A stretch of DNA of 64,000 nucleotides from Proteromonas lacertae (GCA_002245135.1 NGBS01000588.1:186001-250000), one strand, 5' to 3'. Positions 25,528 to 38,526 are shown, counted from the stretch's first letter. Numbers and translations: made by a program. Notes: a model not told the origin generated them from the letters alone.

Positions 25528-27708
25528 ATGGGATCAGTTCAATCATTTTCCACTCCAGCTGTTTATATTGTACCTAACAGTACTGACAATGATAAAGGCT
25601 ATGTATATATTCTATTAATACAGTAAAGGGACCAATTTATCGTCATCATGATTGCACAGATCATATAATACCAAACTATTGGGATAACTGCTTCACATTA
25701 TATGATTTAATAATGTATATAATATTTTTTAATGATCTAGGCATGGCGTTACAAAATTTCCCACAGAAAATTGTTTAGGGTATAGAAAACTATCAGAAAA
25801 TGTATTAGAGAAGAAATTTACATGGATAACGTATATATATTTCATTAATATCGAATAATTTATAGATATACTGAATTTGGTGAGTCAATCAAAGAAATGG
25901 GAAGTGGATTAAAATACTACAACCTAATACGTCCAATTCAATATGATGAACCTAAAAGATCAGATGGTAAAAACCTACATTGTATTGGAATCTACAGTAG
26001 AAATCGTTATGAGTGGTTGGTATCTCAATATGGTATTTATTATGACAATGGAACAGTCGTACCGTTATACGATACATTAGGTCGTGAATCAGTTTTGCAT
26101 ATTATCAAAGAAGTTGGTTTAAAGGTAATAATTTGTGGTATAACTGAGTGTAAAAAGTTAATTACTATATTAGAAGATTATGAAAACAAAATAAACGAAA
26201 ATGAGAAAATGATTGAAGAATTGATCTTATTGGATGAATATGATGAAGATATCCAATCAAAATGTTCAAAACTATCAATTAAACTATTACACTACAATGA
26301 CATCTTAAAAGAAGGAAAATCTCATTTAATTGAGCCAGAAAAGCCAAAAGCGGATGATATAGCTATGATAATGTATACATCAGGTTCAACAGGCTTACCA
26401 AAAGGCGTATTATTATCACATATGAATATAAGTAGTGTAAGTCAAAGTGCCTGTTGGCATCATAAGGAAGTAGTTGGAAATCCAAGTATTTATTATTTAT
26501 CATATTTACCATTACCACATGCTTTTGAACAATTCTTAATTGCATGTTTCCTAAGTGGTGGAAGCCATATTGGTTTCTACAGTGGCGATAAGAACTTAGT
26601 GATGGAAGATGTCAGTATTCTACATCCTACAATATTTGTGTCAGTTCCAAGGATATTCTGCAGAATGAAAGATACAATTGAAAAGATTATTAGAAAACAA
26701 GGGAAAATAGTGAATTGTATATTTGAGAATGGATTAAAAGTTAAAATGAATAGTTTAAAAGATGGTTATATAAAAAATAAACTCTATGATTCTATAATAT
26801 TTGATACAATAAAGAGGAAAATGGGATTTGATCGTATTAAGCTAATAATGAGTGGTAGTGCTCCATTAAGTAGTGATATAATTGAATTCTTAAGATGCGT
26901 ATTAAGTTGTCCTGTTTTTGAAGGTTATGGCATGACTGAAAGTAGTGGTGGTTTATGTGTAGCTCAACTAGAAGATTATAATACTCTAAACCACTGTGGA
27001 GGTCCAATTAAAGCAAGTGAAGTAAGATTAATGTCTATTAAAGATAAAGGGTATTTAATTAGTGATAGAATTCATGAATCTAATAACAACACTGTCAGAA
27101 TAGAATGTAATGGAAGAGGTGAAATATGTTTTCGTGGATATAATAGAAGTGTTGGTTATTTCCATAACAAGGAATTAACTTATGATACAATAGATGAAGA
27201 TGGATGGTTTCATACAGGTGATGTTGGTTTATGGGATAAAGAAGGAAAGTTACATATAATTGATAGAATTAAGAATATAATAAAGTTAAGTCAAGGTGAA
27301 TATATAGCTGTAGAAAAGTTAGAAAATATTTATCAGAATTGTAAATATGTAGATCAAATATTTGTGTATGGTGATAGTTTTAAGAATTCTATTGTTGCTG
27401 TTATTGTTCCTGATAGAAGTAGTTTAAAGAAATTGAGTGAAAAATTGAATTTAAATAATTGTACAATAGAAGAATTATGTGATAATAATCAGATAAAAGA
27501 AGAAATAATGAAAGAATTGTATGAAATATGGAAATTAAAGAAATTGAATGGAATTGAAAGGATAAGTGGTATTTTGTTAGAGAGTGAACCATTTACAGTT
27601 GAACAGAAATTCATGACTCCAACTATGAAATTACAACGAAATAATTTATATACTCATTATGAACCTAAAATTAGTCACTTATATAAGAGTCTTCCAAAAC
27701 GACAGTGA
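25528..27708 (+). CDS. Long-chain acyl-CoA synthetase
   Basis: The start at 25528 gives MGSVQSFSTPAVYIVPN. Three introns of about 25-36 nt lie before 25900, and joining them yields GYGPIYRHHDCTDH and FPTENCLGYRKLSE. The large last exon carries all AMP-forming motifs: MYTSGSTGLPKGVLLSH (AMP/ATP binding), GYGMTESSGG, and GWFHTGDVGLWDKEGKLHII followed by DRIKNIIKLSQGEYIAVEKL, which is the fatty-acyl-CoA-synthetase signature. The enzyme activates fatty acids with ATP and CoA for lipid synthesis or beta-oxidation. Length (about 690 residues) and motif order match the ACSL group. No frame break is seen. The Gly-2/Ser-6 start could allow myristoylation, which is speculative. Confidence 0.93.
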
Positions 27709-27827
27709 TAAATTTATATATTTTCTCTTATAATTATTATTAGTTTTGTTAAATGTGTATGTGTTTATTTTTTTAATTGAAAATTTCTGTAATATTGTAT
27801 TTTCTATTAGCTAACTGATATATGATG

Positions 27828-30332
27828 AGAAAATTAGAAATGAAATTTGTGACATTGACATCGTCAATTGAAGGTCATAAATTCAATCTCAAAAATGAAA
27901 GTATTTGATTGTAATATCAGTGAATACGGGTATAATTTGTATTGAATGTAATGAAATTAGACTTGGCAGATTATATGCCCGAAATGGTTTAAGTGATTTA
28001 AGAGTTTTAGTTGGAAATGAAGAGATAATGAGTTCAAAGGCTATTTTTATGATGAGCAACCCGAAATTGAAAGAACTGATTGAAAGAAGTGAAAATGGTA
28101 ATAGTTTAAAGTTGTGTGAAGAGTGTAAGAAAGAATCATTTTTTGAGTTAGAAAAGTATTACAGTGGTGGGTGTATGAATATAGAAATGAATAATGTATG
28201 TGAAATATTAAGTATGTGTATTTGCTATGAAGAATATAAAATAATTGAATATTGTTTGAGATTTATAAAAAGTCATTCAAATGAAGATATAATAAATAAA
28301 TTAATGAAGATATATAATCGATATTTGAATATTAGTGAAGAAATAACAAATGAGATGAGAATAATAAGTAGTGATTATATAAAGAAAAATGGATACAAAC
28401 TATTGAAAGAAGAATATTTGAATGAAATGGAAATGAAAGATTTAAAAATGATATTGAAAGATATAAAATATATAAAGAATGATGAGAATAGTTTATTGAA
28501 AATGTTGTATAAGAAATATGAAAAAGAAATGAATGTAAAAATATGAGAAATGATGAAAGAAAAGAAATAGATAATGAATATATTGATTTAATATGTAAGT
28601 CAATCAATTTTGAAAATATAGAAATGAGATTATTAGAATATAAAGAAAAAGAATTTGTGAATAATAAAGTGAATTTATCAAGATGGTATTATGTAAATAA
28701 AGAAAAAGAATATAATAATCACATATTCATAAATTTAGAAAGAATAAAAGAAAAAGAAATAGAAGAAATAATAATGAAATATTATATAGAAGAAGAAAGA
28801 ATATTAATCGAAGAAAGTGATATTGAAATATTGAAATATTGAATAAGAATAAGAATAAGATAAAAGAAATAATCCAAATATTAATGACTGAAGAAGATAT
28901 AAAAATGAAAGAGATTGGAATGATGATAATAATTGATGATGAAAAGATGAATAATAATGTGAATGATATAATGAATAAAGATGAAGAATGCAATATAATA
29001 ATGTTATTATTAAATGAACATAAAAATAATGAAAATGAAAGAATATATAAATGTTTTAGTTTATTTGTGAATGATGAAGACATTTTAAATACTCTGAAAT
29101 ATTTATGTGGAATAGAGATATTATTTCATATATTGAATTATAGTTGTTATTTATCAAATGAATCAAAAGAATTAATAATGACTTTTATAAAAGATGAAAG
29201 ATTATTAGAAAGTGATTATGAAAGCATGAGAGATATAATAAAAGATAAAGAAATTTTATCAGAATTTATAACTGAAATCTCTTATTTCTATTATCCATCT
29301 TCAAAAGTGAAATTATGTGGTTGTTTTTCAATCAAACCAAATCATGATGGATTAAAATGTAAATTTTCAATCAAACCTGAATTACCAAAAGAAATAACTT
29401 TGAATGAAGAAACAGGTGAAATTATTGGTAAAATGGATAAAGAAATGGATGATATAGAATATACAATAAAATGTGAAAATATTCTTAATAAAATGGAAAA
29501 TAAACTTTCATTTATTTATGAAGAAGTTGTATTTTCAGAAGAATATAAGAATGAGAATGTTTCAATTAGTAATAATGGAAAGACAATAACAAATAATTCT
29601 GATAAACCATTTTTATATCATTGTTTCATAAATCTGAAAATGGAAAATGGAGTTTATCACATCAAATATAAAATCATGAGAAATAAATCACCCATGATTC
29701 AATTAAACTATGTTGTATTCTACCAATAATATGTGGAGGTGGTTATAGTGATTATGAAAAATAATATATGTGGTTATAATGCATATAAAGGTAAAAGTCA
29801 AGATATTACGATATACTGTCATATTGGAAGAGTTGTTAATAAAAATCCAAATTTCAATAATCATCGAGATGGTTCAATTTATGAAGTGATAGTTGATATG
29901 AATAAAAGAGAATTTTGGATAAGTCATAATAATTCATCTCCTGTTTTACTTGTTGATGATTTACCTTCTCCATTATATCCATTATGTAAACCAACTCCAT
30001 ATGGTTGTTCAATAGAATTATTATCTGTTTCTCATTTTGAATAATTATTGATATAATTATCATCTATAAATTCATTATTAATCTTGATTATTTCTTTTAT
30101 CTACTTATTCAACTACACAATTATATTTATATTATAAAAGTATTAAATATTGAATATTGATGGTTTATAAAAAATATGAGTGTTGTTATCGAAATATATG
30201 TAGTTGTGAAGATGAGTTTGACATAATATATAGAATACTTTAATCTTTTACTAGTGTTATATTGTTAAAACTTCATTTTATGTCATTCTCTCATTCTTAT
30301 TTTCTAAATTCGTTATTAACATAGATTGCATT
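27828..30332 (+). repeat. Segmental duplication, copy B (broken gene)
   Basis: Direct repeat of 19169-21671. It begins within about 120 bp of the acyl-CoA synthetase stop. Most of it differs from copy A by only scattered bases, but it carries a 1-base deletion (about 28536), an 8-base tandem insertion near 28835, and a stretch near 29671-29790 where the sequence is replaced by unrelated or strongly diverged DNA. Confidence 0.9.
27895..30044 (+). pseudogene. Broken copy of the BTB-like/Ig-like/SPRY gene
   Basis: Same start, 35-nt first exon and 31-nt intron as the intact gene at 19236. The frame is lost after EKEMNV because one base is missing (about 28536). It is lost again where an 8-base unit is repeated (GATATTGAAATATTGAAATATTG region, 28820-28843). 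The SPRY domain is then interrupted at about 29671, where the expected HQNGNKYDHMMLG segment is replaced by about 110 bp carrying stops. After 29780 the similarity to copy A resumes to the same stop. Three independent lesions make this a pseudogene rather than a sequencing problem. Near-identity elsewhere implies the duplication is recent. Confidence 0.85.
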
Positions 30333-30749
30333 TACATAATAATAATCTATTATTATATTCACCTTTTATTAGTATTTACATATTAGAAAAAGCACAATAT
30401 GGAGTGATTAATAAAAAATGTTAATTATATAATTTAAATGTTATAAATACTATATCATATTAAAAAACACAAAACAAATAATTATATGTCACAAAACAGT
30501 CTAATGATTGGATATGTTTTGGATTTGATAAACAGAAATTGGTAGAAACTATTTCAAGCATTAAATGAATAGGAATTGAAATTATATTCATATTTTGACA
30601 ATTTATGTTTTCTGACGGTAATTGTTAGGTAAATTTGACTTGAATATTTTAAAAAAAGCTATTTCTCGTAAAAGAGATTCATTGATTTTTTTATAGTATA
30701 ATTTAGGATTACTGATTTATATATACCTTATTAGAACCAATAAAATCTA
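30333..30749. other. Intergenic region upstream of the kinesin gene
   Basis: These 417 bp past the duplication edge are AT-rich, with no visible gene. They should contain the kinesin promoter. Confidence 0.5.
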
Positions 30750-33700
30750 ATGGATAGAATAAATGTATAGTTGCTATTTTCATTTGTAGGTATTTTGTAG
30801 ATTTCGTCCATTAAACAGCAAAGAAAAACCGCCAATGTGTGTTACATTCCAGAATGAAGTATATTTCCTGTTTTATAGATTTAATTTAGAACACACTAAT
30901 AATGACTTGTCAAAAAACCCAGAAAGTAACAAAATTTGATTTTGATCATGTTTTCTCCAACCAAACTACTCAAGATGAAATGTATTAAAATAATAGTAGT
31001 TTATCAAACAATAGATTCAATATAATCGCTGAACCAATCTTAAGTGGAGCATTTGAAGGCTTTAACGGCACAATATTCGCATATGGTCAAACATCATCAG
31101 GTAAAACCTGGACAATGGAAGGTATACCCAAACCTTCTAACCAAAGAGGTATAATTCCACGTTCAATTGATTGGATCTTCGAAAAAATCGGTGCTTCCAA
31201 CGATCTAGAACAATATGATTTAAGAATATCTATGTTAGAAATATACAATGAAGAAGTAAGAGATTTGTTAATAGAAAAATCACAAAATTTGAACATCAGA
31301 GGTACTCCAGCAACAGGATTCTATGTAGCGAATCTAACTACAATCAGTGTGAACAGTCCTCAAGAAATGAAAGAATCTTTTAGTATAGGTACAAAGAATA
31401 GATCAACAGGTGCAACTAACATGAACGAACATTCATCCCGTTCTCACAGTGTATTTATAATAGAAATGAAAAGAAAATTAGCTGATGGTAAACAATTATC
31501 TTCAAAGGTATATTTAGTTGATTTAGCTGGTAGTGAAAATGCTGGTAGAACTGGTGCTGAAGGTGGAAGATTACAAGAAGGTGCAAATATTAACAAATCA
31601 TTATCAACATTAGGAAGTGTTATTAGATGTTTAACACAAGAAAAAGGTCAGTTACCTCCGTTTCGTGATTCTAAGTTGACTATGATATTACACAATGCAA
31701 TTGGTGGAAACAGTAAAACTGCATTAATCTTGAATTGTTCACCTGCTCAGATTAATATTGAAGATACATTATCTACACTTAGATTTGGACAGTTAGCTAA
31801 GAAAATTAAGAATAAGGTTACTGCTAATGTGGAAGCATCTTCATCAGAATTATTGAAACAATTGAACAGTGCATTAGCTCAAATACAATCATTGAAAGCA
31901 CAATTAGATGCTAAAGGAAAGATAGCAAAAGGAGGAAACATTGTATCAACTGATAATAATGAATATCAACAATTAGTTGCAGAAAAAGCTAATCTTTTAA
32001 CTGATGTCAATACACTGAAAGCTCAAGTAGATGAATTAACAATTAGTTTAAATGAAGAAAGAGAACAAGCAACAAAAAGAGAAGAGATTATGCATAATAA
32101 AGATAATATTATTGCAGATTTAAAGAAGGCAATAGCAGAGAAAGATGCAACTATAGCAACAATGAAACAGACTCATTCTATGGAGATTGAGAAGATGAAT
32201 GCAGATACATCAGCACAAATTGAATTATTAAATAAAACAAACAGTGAACAAATTCAAGCATTGCAGAAGGAGTTGGATGATTTGAAACAGAAATCTTTTA
32301 ATGATAATACTCAACATAATGAGCAGGTAATGAAGTATCAGAATCAAATACAAGAATTACAACAAAAGATTAGTAGTTTAGAACAAGAGAAGATATTTAT
32401 ACAAACTGATTTACAAGGTAAAATTATCAATATTCAAGGACAATTAGATGCTTCAGAATCATACAATAAACGATTGGAAGAAGTACAATCTAACTTGAGA
32501 TATCAAGTACAAGAATCAAAGACAACAATTGATTTGTTAAATAGGAAATTAGACTCAATGAATGATTTGAAAGCAATGTTATTGAATCAAGTAACTGGTC
32601 CAAGAGTTGCTGGTGCTACAGGTAGTGGTGCTGCTGATCAAAGTCAAATGACACCAGCAATAAGAGCAGCAATGGAAGAAACAATGAAGAAGAATATGGA
32701 TGAAATGACAAAGAAATTATATGATCAACACATGGCTGAGATAAACTCATTAAAAGAACAAATACAAAAGATCAATGAAGAGAAACAATATATTCAAACT
32801 GATTTAAGCTGGACAATTGACTAATGTACAAAACCAATTGAAAGCTTCTCAAGATTATGTTAGAAAGTTGAATGATATGCAGAATGAGATATTATCAAGA
32901 GAAAAAGACTATCAAAATACAATTCATATGTTGAATAATAAGTTATTGGCAATGACTGATATTGAAGCTGTTATTACAAGCCAAGCTGCCAATCCTGAAC
33001 ATAATACATTTGATAAGAAACTTCCAGAAAATGCGAATGTAATTATTGAAGATATAGTATTGAAGAATATAGATCCAATTACCAAGCAAAGGCTTGATAC
33101 TCAGAAGCAAGAAATCATCCAATTGAAAGATGATTTAGAGAAATTAACCAATAGTAATATGGAAAAGATATCAGATTTGAATGGTCAAGTTCAATCATTA
33201 CAAAGCCAATTAACAGTATCTCAAGATTATGTGAATAAACTAACAACATCACAAAATGAATTAAACCAACATATACAAGAATATCAAAGAGAAATTTCAG
33301 AATTAAAAGGAAAATTAGAAACAATGAAACAAGTTGAAAGTATTATAAAGAATCAAGCAGCTGATGGTAGTGTTAGTGCAGGTGGTGGTGTTGGTGTATC
33401 TTCAGCAGTCCAAGAGTTAATGGAAGAAGCAATAAAGAAGAATATGGATGAAATTAGTGCTAAACGAAGTGAGGAACAATTACAAGAAATAAACAATTTG
33501 AATTCAAAGTTAAGTAACTTGGAGCAAGAGAATCAATCATTAAGAGTGAATTTAGAATCGAAGATACAAAACTTAAATAACCAATTAGAAGAGAGACAAG
33601 AAAGATTAAAGGATATGACGAATAAACAAAGTGAATTGAATAATAAGATAAAAGAATATGAAGATACAATACAACAATTAAATACAAAATTAGAAGGAAT

Positions 33701-34666
33701 GAACCAATTAGATGCTTTAATTCATAATAATAATGATAATGGTAATAGTAATACTAATGATAGTAGCAATAACACTGTCAATATTCAAAATCCAATTATT
33801 CAAAGATTAATCAACGAAACAGTAAACAAGAATATGGATGAATTAACCACTAAAAAGATTAAAGATTTGGAGTTAGAGATTAATGAATTAAAAGAAAATA
33901 ATAATCGTTTAGAACAAGATAAACAGTATATTCAAACTGATATGCAAGGACAATTATCAAACTTACAGGGACAATTGAATGCAGCACAAGATTATAATAA
34001 GAAAATTACTGTATAAACAATTATTATTATATTATATATTATATTATTATTATTATAGGAAATGAATACTAAACAAGCCGAACATGCTAAAGAACTTCAA
34101 GCCACCATTCAAATGTTAAATGAAAAGTTATCCAATATGAATGAATTAGAATCCATTATTAAACAATCAAATCTTACCTCCTCCTTCTTCAACAATCAGT
34201 GGTAGTAATGATATTAGTAATAAACCACCAGTTAGAGATAGAAGAAACAGTGCATTAGAAGATTCAGAGACAATGAAACGATTAGATGATACTTACAAGA
34301 GATTGAATGAAGAACAAGATAAGAACATGAGATTAGAACATGAGAAACAACAGATTGAGAATAAATTAGCCTCAACTCAGAAGAATCTATTGGCTGTAGG
34401 TGAGATGTATAATACTGTAGTCTCTCAACATGCTGTTGAATATAATAAATTTGTATATTTCATATATATATTTATGTTATAGAAAGAAGAATTAATAGCA
34501 TTCTACAAGAAACAAAATGAACAAATCACTGAATCGAATAAACAATTAATTGAAGAAAGAAATGAATGTGCAAAGAAGAATACTGAATATACAAATGTTA
34601 TAAGTACATTACAGACAAGAATAGATAGCATGACCAAACAATTAGCAACCATAGGAAGTGAAAATA

Positions 34667-34707
<41 letters not shown>

Positions 34708-36328
34708 ATGAAATAGATCAATTAAAGAGTCAATTACAACAAGTACAAACTCAAGTTCAAACTACAAGAGCTAGTGATGAATATAGAACAAAAATGAATA
34801 GAAATGTGATAAGACCAAATCGGACCAACTACTTCTACAACATCCAATTTAATATCACATATTAAAGAGACTGTTGCATTTACATTAAAACATAAAACTG
34901 CTGTTCCACAAGTAAGTAGGTCAGAGTATATTTTATTTATTTATTTTTATATTATAGAAGTGAATTTGTTGAGAATCTAGGTGTTGCTGCAAAGGATATT
35001 TATGATTTGATTGACTTTGTTAACAAATCAAATGAATCAATCAGACAACATATAGAGAATAATATGAATATTGTTACATTGACAGAGAATTTGGGAATAA
35101 GAAATAATGAATTAGAGGAAATATTAAGAAAAATGAATGAAGCAATGAATATTAGTGTTCAATGCGTATATATATATATATAATATTGTTATTATTATGT
35201 TTTATACAGGCAAATCAATGTAATCCAATAATCTCAAGTTTAGCAAATAAAGCTCGTTGTTATGAACAATTGATTGAATTAGGAAAGCAATATTTGAAAC
35301 AGGAAGCTGAATTCAATCACTACAGTCAAAAACTGTCAGAATTAAAGTCAAAGAGTAGTGATCAAAACAAGTTATATAATGTATGTATATTAAATATTAT
35401 TATTGTTTAGAATCAAAATAAATACACAATAGCAAAAGAACAATTTGATAGAATCAGAGTAAGATATGATGATTGGAAAGCATATCATATTCATGCAACA
35501 AGAACAATATTTTTAAATGAATGTTATGATTTATTAGAGAAACAATTGGTATTTGTACAACAGTATTGTGAAATATTGAGAAGTATTAGTAAACCAGCAA
35601 ATATTACATCATTTGAAGATTATATTGTTCCAGTTCCATCTGATAATTATCAAGCAACAGGATATTATCAACAACAACCACCTAATTTTGGATCAACATG
35701 TATATAATATAATATTATATTATAATATTACTATATTATAGTACAAGGAGTTCCACTACCACCATCACTTCAACAACAGCAACAAATTCAGAGTAGAACA
35801 ATGAGATCTGGAACTCCAACTAGACCACCACCACCACCACCCCAACAACAGAAACCAAATGCAGCAACAATGAGATCAGTTACACCTACAAGAACTCCAC
35901 CACCTCCACCACCAATGAGGACTTTAAGACCAACTTCAATGACAATGACTACACCAATTCCACCTCCACCACAATTTATTAATCAACAGAGAACAATGGC
36001 TCCTCCACCACCTCCACCATTGAATAGAACATTACAACCTCAAGCACAACAACAACAGCAACAGATGTATCAGACACAACCACCACAAGTGCAACAACAA
36101 CAAGCTCAACAACCACAAATGTATCAAACTCAACAACCTCAACAACAATCTCAAGGTTTATACACTGTTGTTGCTAACTTTGCATATCAAGGACAACAGA
36201 AATCAGATTTATCATTTAATAAAGGTGATAGAATTGTGATATTTAAGGAAGTCTCCAGTGAATGGTTGTATGGAGGATTAAACGGAAAAGTTGGTATATT
36301 CCCAGCAAATTTTGTGCAAAGAATATAA
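30750..36328 (+). CDS. Kinesin-1-like motor fused to coiled-coil repeats, BAR-like region and SH3
   Basis: The start at 30750 (MDRIN) joins VFCRFRPLNSKEKPP across a 25-nt intron. The motor has the P-loop FAYGQTSSGKTWTMEG, SSRSHSVFI, VDLAGSENAGRTG and NINKSLSTLGSVIRCL, all typical of conventional kinesin. A long coiled coil with five tandem repeats follows (about 32385-34360). Exons from about 34850 to 35640 then encode a helical region resembling a BAR domain: SLANKARCYEQLIELGKQYL, EAEFNHYSQKLSELK, AKEQFDRIRVRYDDWKAYH. A Pro/Gln-rich linker and an SH3 domain end the protein (LYTVVANFAYQGQQKSDLSF; SEWLYGGLNGKVGIFPANFV). No intergenic gap separates motor from SH3. Three extra bases (32806-32807, 34173-34175, 34821-34823) break the frame. 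The likely role is microtubule transport coupled to curved membranes. Confidence 0.8.
32385..34360 (+). repeat. Five tandem coiled-coil repeats of about 120-130 residues in the kinesin stalk
   Basis: Units start near 32385, 32780, 33140, 33515 and 33910. Each opens with a block like YIQTDxxGQLxNxQxQLxAxQDY, continues with a heptad stretch ending LNxKLxxMxxLxxxIxNQ, and most contain a spacer and the KNMDEx motif. Copies are clearly divergent, so the array is old at protein level. Confidence 0.8.
34667..34704 (+). repeat. (AT)n tract inside a kinesin intron
   Basis: An alternating AT tract of about 36 bp directly follows a GT donor within the coiled-coil part of the kinesin gene and lies fully inside the intron. 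Confidence 0.85.
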
Positions 36329-36660
36329 CTACTATACTTATATTGAGAATTTCATATAGTTTTACATCTCTATGTATGTTAAAATACAAAATAACACAAT
36401 TCATCTTAAATTACTTTCATATTTTCAAAAAATGATATAATGACAATTTTCATCAAAAATATAAGAGAATTTCTTAATAAATAAAGAAAATGTCGATTAT
36501 CTAGGATTAAAAATAGCAATAAAATCAAATTCATAATAAGTTAATTCCAATCCCTTAAATCATTAATAACACTGTTATAAGAATCTATTTCCATCACATA
36601 ACAAGAGAAAAAGAAAAACGATTTTTATCAAGCTTTTGATTTGATAGTTTTGTTTTTGAA
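36329..36660. other. Intergenic region
   Basis: This 332-bp spacer between two plus-strand genes is AT-rich, with no visible gene or element. Confidence 0.5.
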
Positions 36661-38526
36661 ATGAATGAAGAGCATCCTGTGGATTCTGATGCTAATTTAT
36701 CTATGCCTAGATACGAAGAAGTAAGGGAACAGATATTGAATCACTCATATCATGATTTACAACAATCTGATTTATCTGCTGAATTAGGTGTTGAGGTATT
36801 TGATTGATATTTCTATTCTGTTAGATACATGATGAAAACACATATCATATACAAGAGGATGGTATATCTAACGAGATTGATACTTTTATAAAGCACTTGG
36901 TATTACTGAATTTCAATCATGATAAAATATTGGATGCAATATCATGTTTTGAGGAATTTAGAGAAAATCCTCCTCTAGACAATTTATTCTTTCTACACAT
37001 TTTCCTCTTCAAATTATCAACATTACAACAACAAAATCAAGATTTTGATACTCCATTAGATAAAAATATATACACACCAATTAATTTATTACCAGATACA
37101 CAGTTTCCTTGGCCAATCTCTGAAATGGCACAATTTGAGTTTAATAATAGTGATCATTTAATTACATTGGATAGAGTAATCGTAATAATTGGTCTTCCCA
37201 AAACAAATGATGTGAAATTACTGCAAGTTGCTCATGAATTGTTATATGCATTTCTCTTTACTGAATTAGCATATGTACTATCTGTTAATATTCCATGTAA
37301 AGAAGATGGAGTATCAACAGGATGTGCATTTATAGAGTTTGGCTCTTTTTTAGAAATTTCTATAATTTGTAAGGCGATTGAAGGATTTAAGTTTGGTGAT
37401 GGTGTTTTACATTGTCGACCATTTAGTGATTTGAGTAGTGGATCAGATTTGATGAATGAAGACGAATTAATTCGATTGAGAAGAGAAAGTATAGGAGAAG
37501 AGGAAGGAGAAGAAATTGATTTGGATTTATCTGATAATAATAATTTACTAAATACGCATATATCTCCATCTCCAATAAATACACCAAATACAGATATTCT
37601 AATACAGCAAATAGGTGTATTACCTGATATAAATAATAATAATATTAATACATCATCTATAACATCATCAATGGTAGATGCAATGGTTAATCCACCTCCA
37701 CCCAGTTCAAATGGTGAAAATGATGGTAATACTTCAAATACTTCTGTTACATTAGAAAGTCTAACAAATGAAGTTCAGAAATTACAAATAATGAATCAAT
37801 CAATATCTATCAAGCTTGATACAATCACTAATAGATATTCAGAGTTAGAAAATAACAATAGAATAATCTGTCAAAGAAATAAGCATTTGACTGATAAAAA
37901 TCAAACATTAATCGAATCTATTGACCATCTAAAACATACACTAAGGTTAATAACAGCTTCAAGAGATCAAATGTCAAGTAGATATGGTGAGTTAAGCAGA
38001 GATTTAGATAGTGCAAGATCTGCTCTATTGAGAAGTAGTAGACTGGTGGATAGTAAAGAGAATGAATTATTGAACTTGAAAGCAACAAATGAGAAATTAA
38101 GGGAAGAAATTGCCGATTTGACTAGACCAAATAGGAATAGAGAGTATATTTTATTATTTCTACTTGTATATATTTATATATTGTTTTAGACTTGAAGAAA
38201 GTGTAGAAACAATGAGAAAATTGACATTAGACAATTTAAAGGTAATGAGTGTAAAAGATTTGTCTAGTTTTAGTGATGTGTTAGAAGAATTCGTATTGAA
38301 TCTGAGAAAAGCAAAGGATTTCGCTGTTGAAAGAGAAAAGTCAGAAACTCAGTCTAAATTGGATGAAATTGTATGTGTTATTTGCCAGAAGAATAATAAA
38401 AATGTTTTATTACTTCCATGTAAGCATTTTTGCATTTGTGAAGAATGTTCTAATAATGAAGAGTTTAATAATAAATGTCCTATATGTAGAAGTCCAATAA
38501 TTGATAAAATGATAATTTATTCATAA
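36661..38526 (+). CDS. RRM-like, coiled-coil and C3HC4 RING protein
   Basis: Starts at 36661 (MNEEHPVDSDANLSMPRYEE). Introns are 36796-36824 (29 nt) and 38144-38189 (46 nt). Around residues 130-230 lies an RRM-like fold (RVIVIIGLPKTNDVKLLQVA ... GCAFIEFGSFLEISIICKA). An acidic/Asn/Pro-rich linker and a coiled coil follow (about residues 310-440). The C-terminus is a RING finger, CVICQKNNKNVLLLPCKHFC then CNKCPICRSPI-like spacing, most similar in style to the C-terminal RINGs of MGRN1/BIRC-type E3s. An RNA-binding E3 ubiquitin ligase is inferred. No frame break is seen. Confidence 0.75.

Noticed and set aside
16086-30332. Mobile element as the cause of the 2.5-kb duplication
   Set aside because: I saw no terminal inverted repeats, target-site duplication, reverse transcriptase or transposase at the edges.
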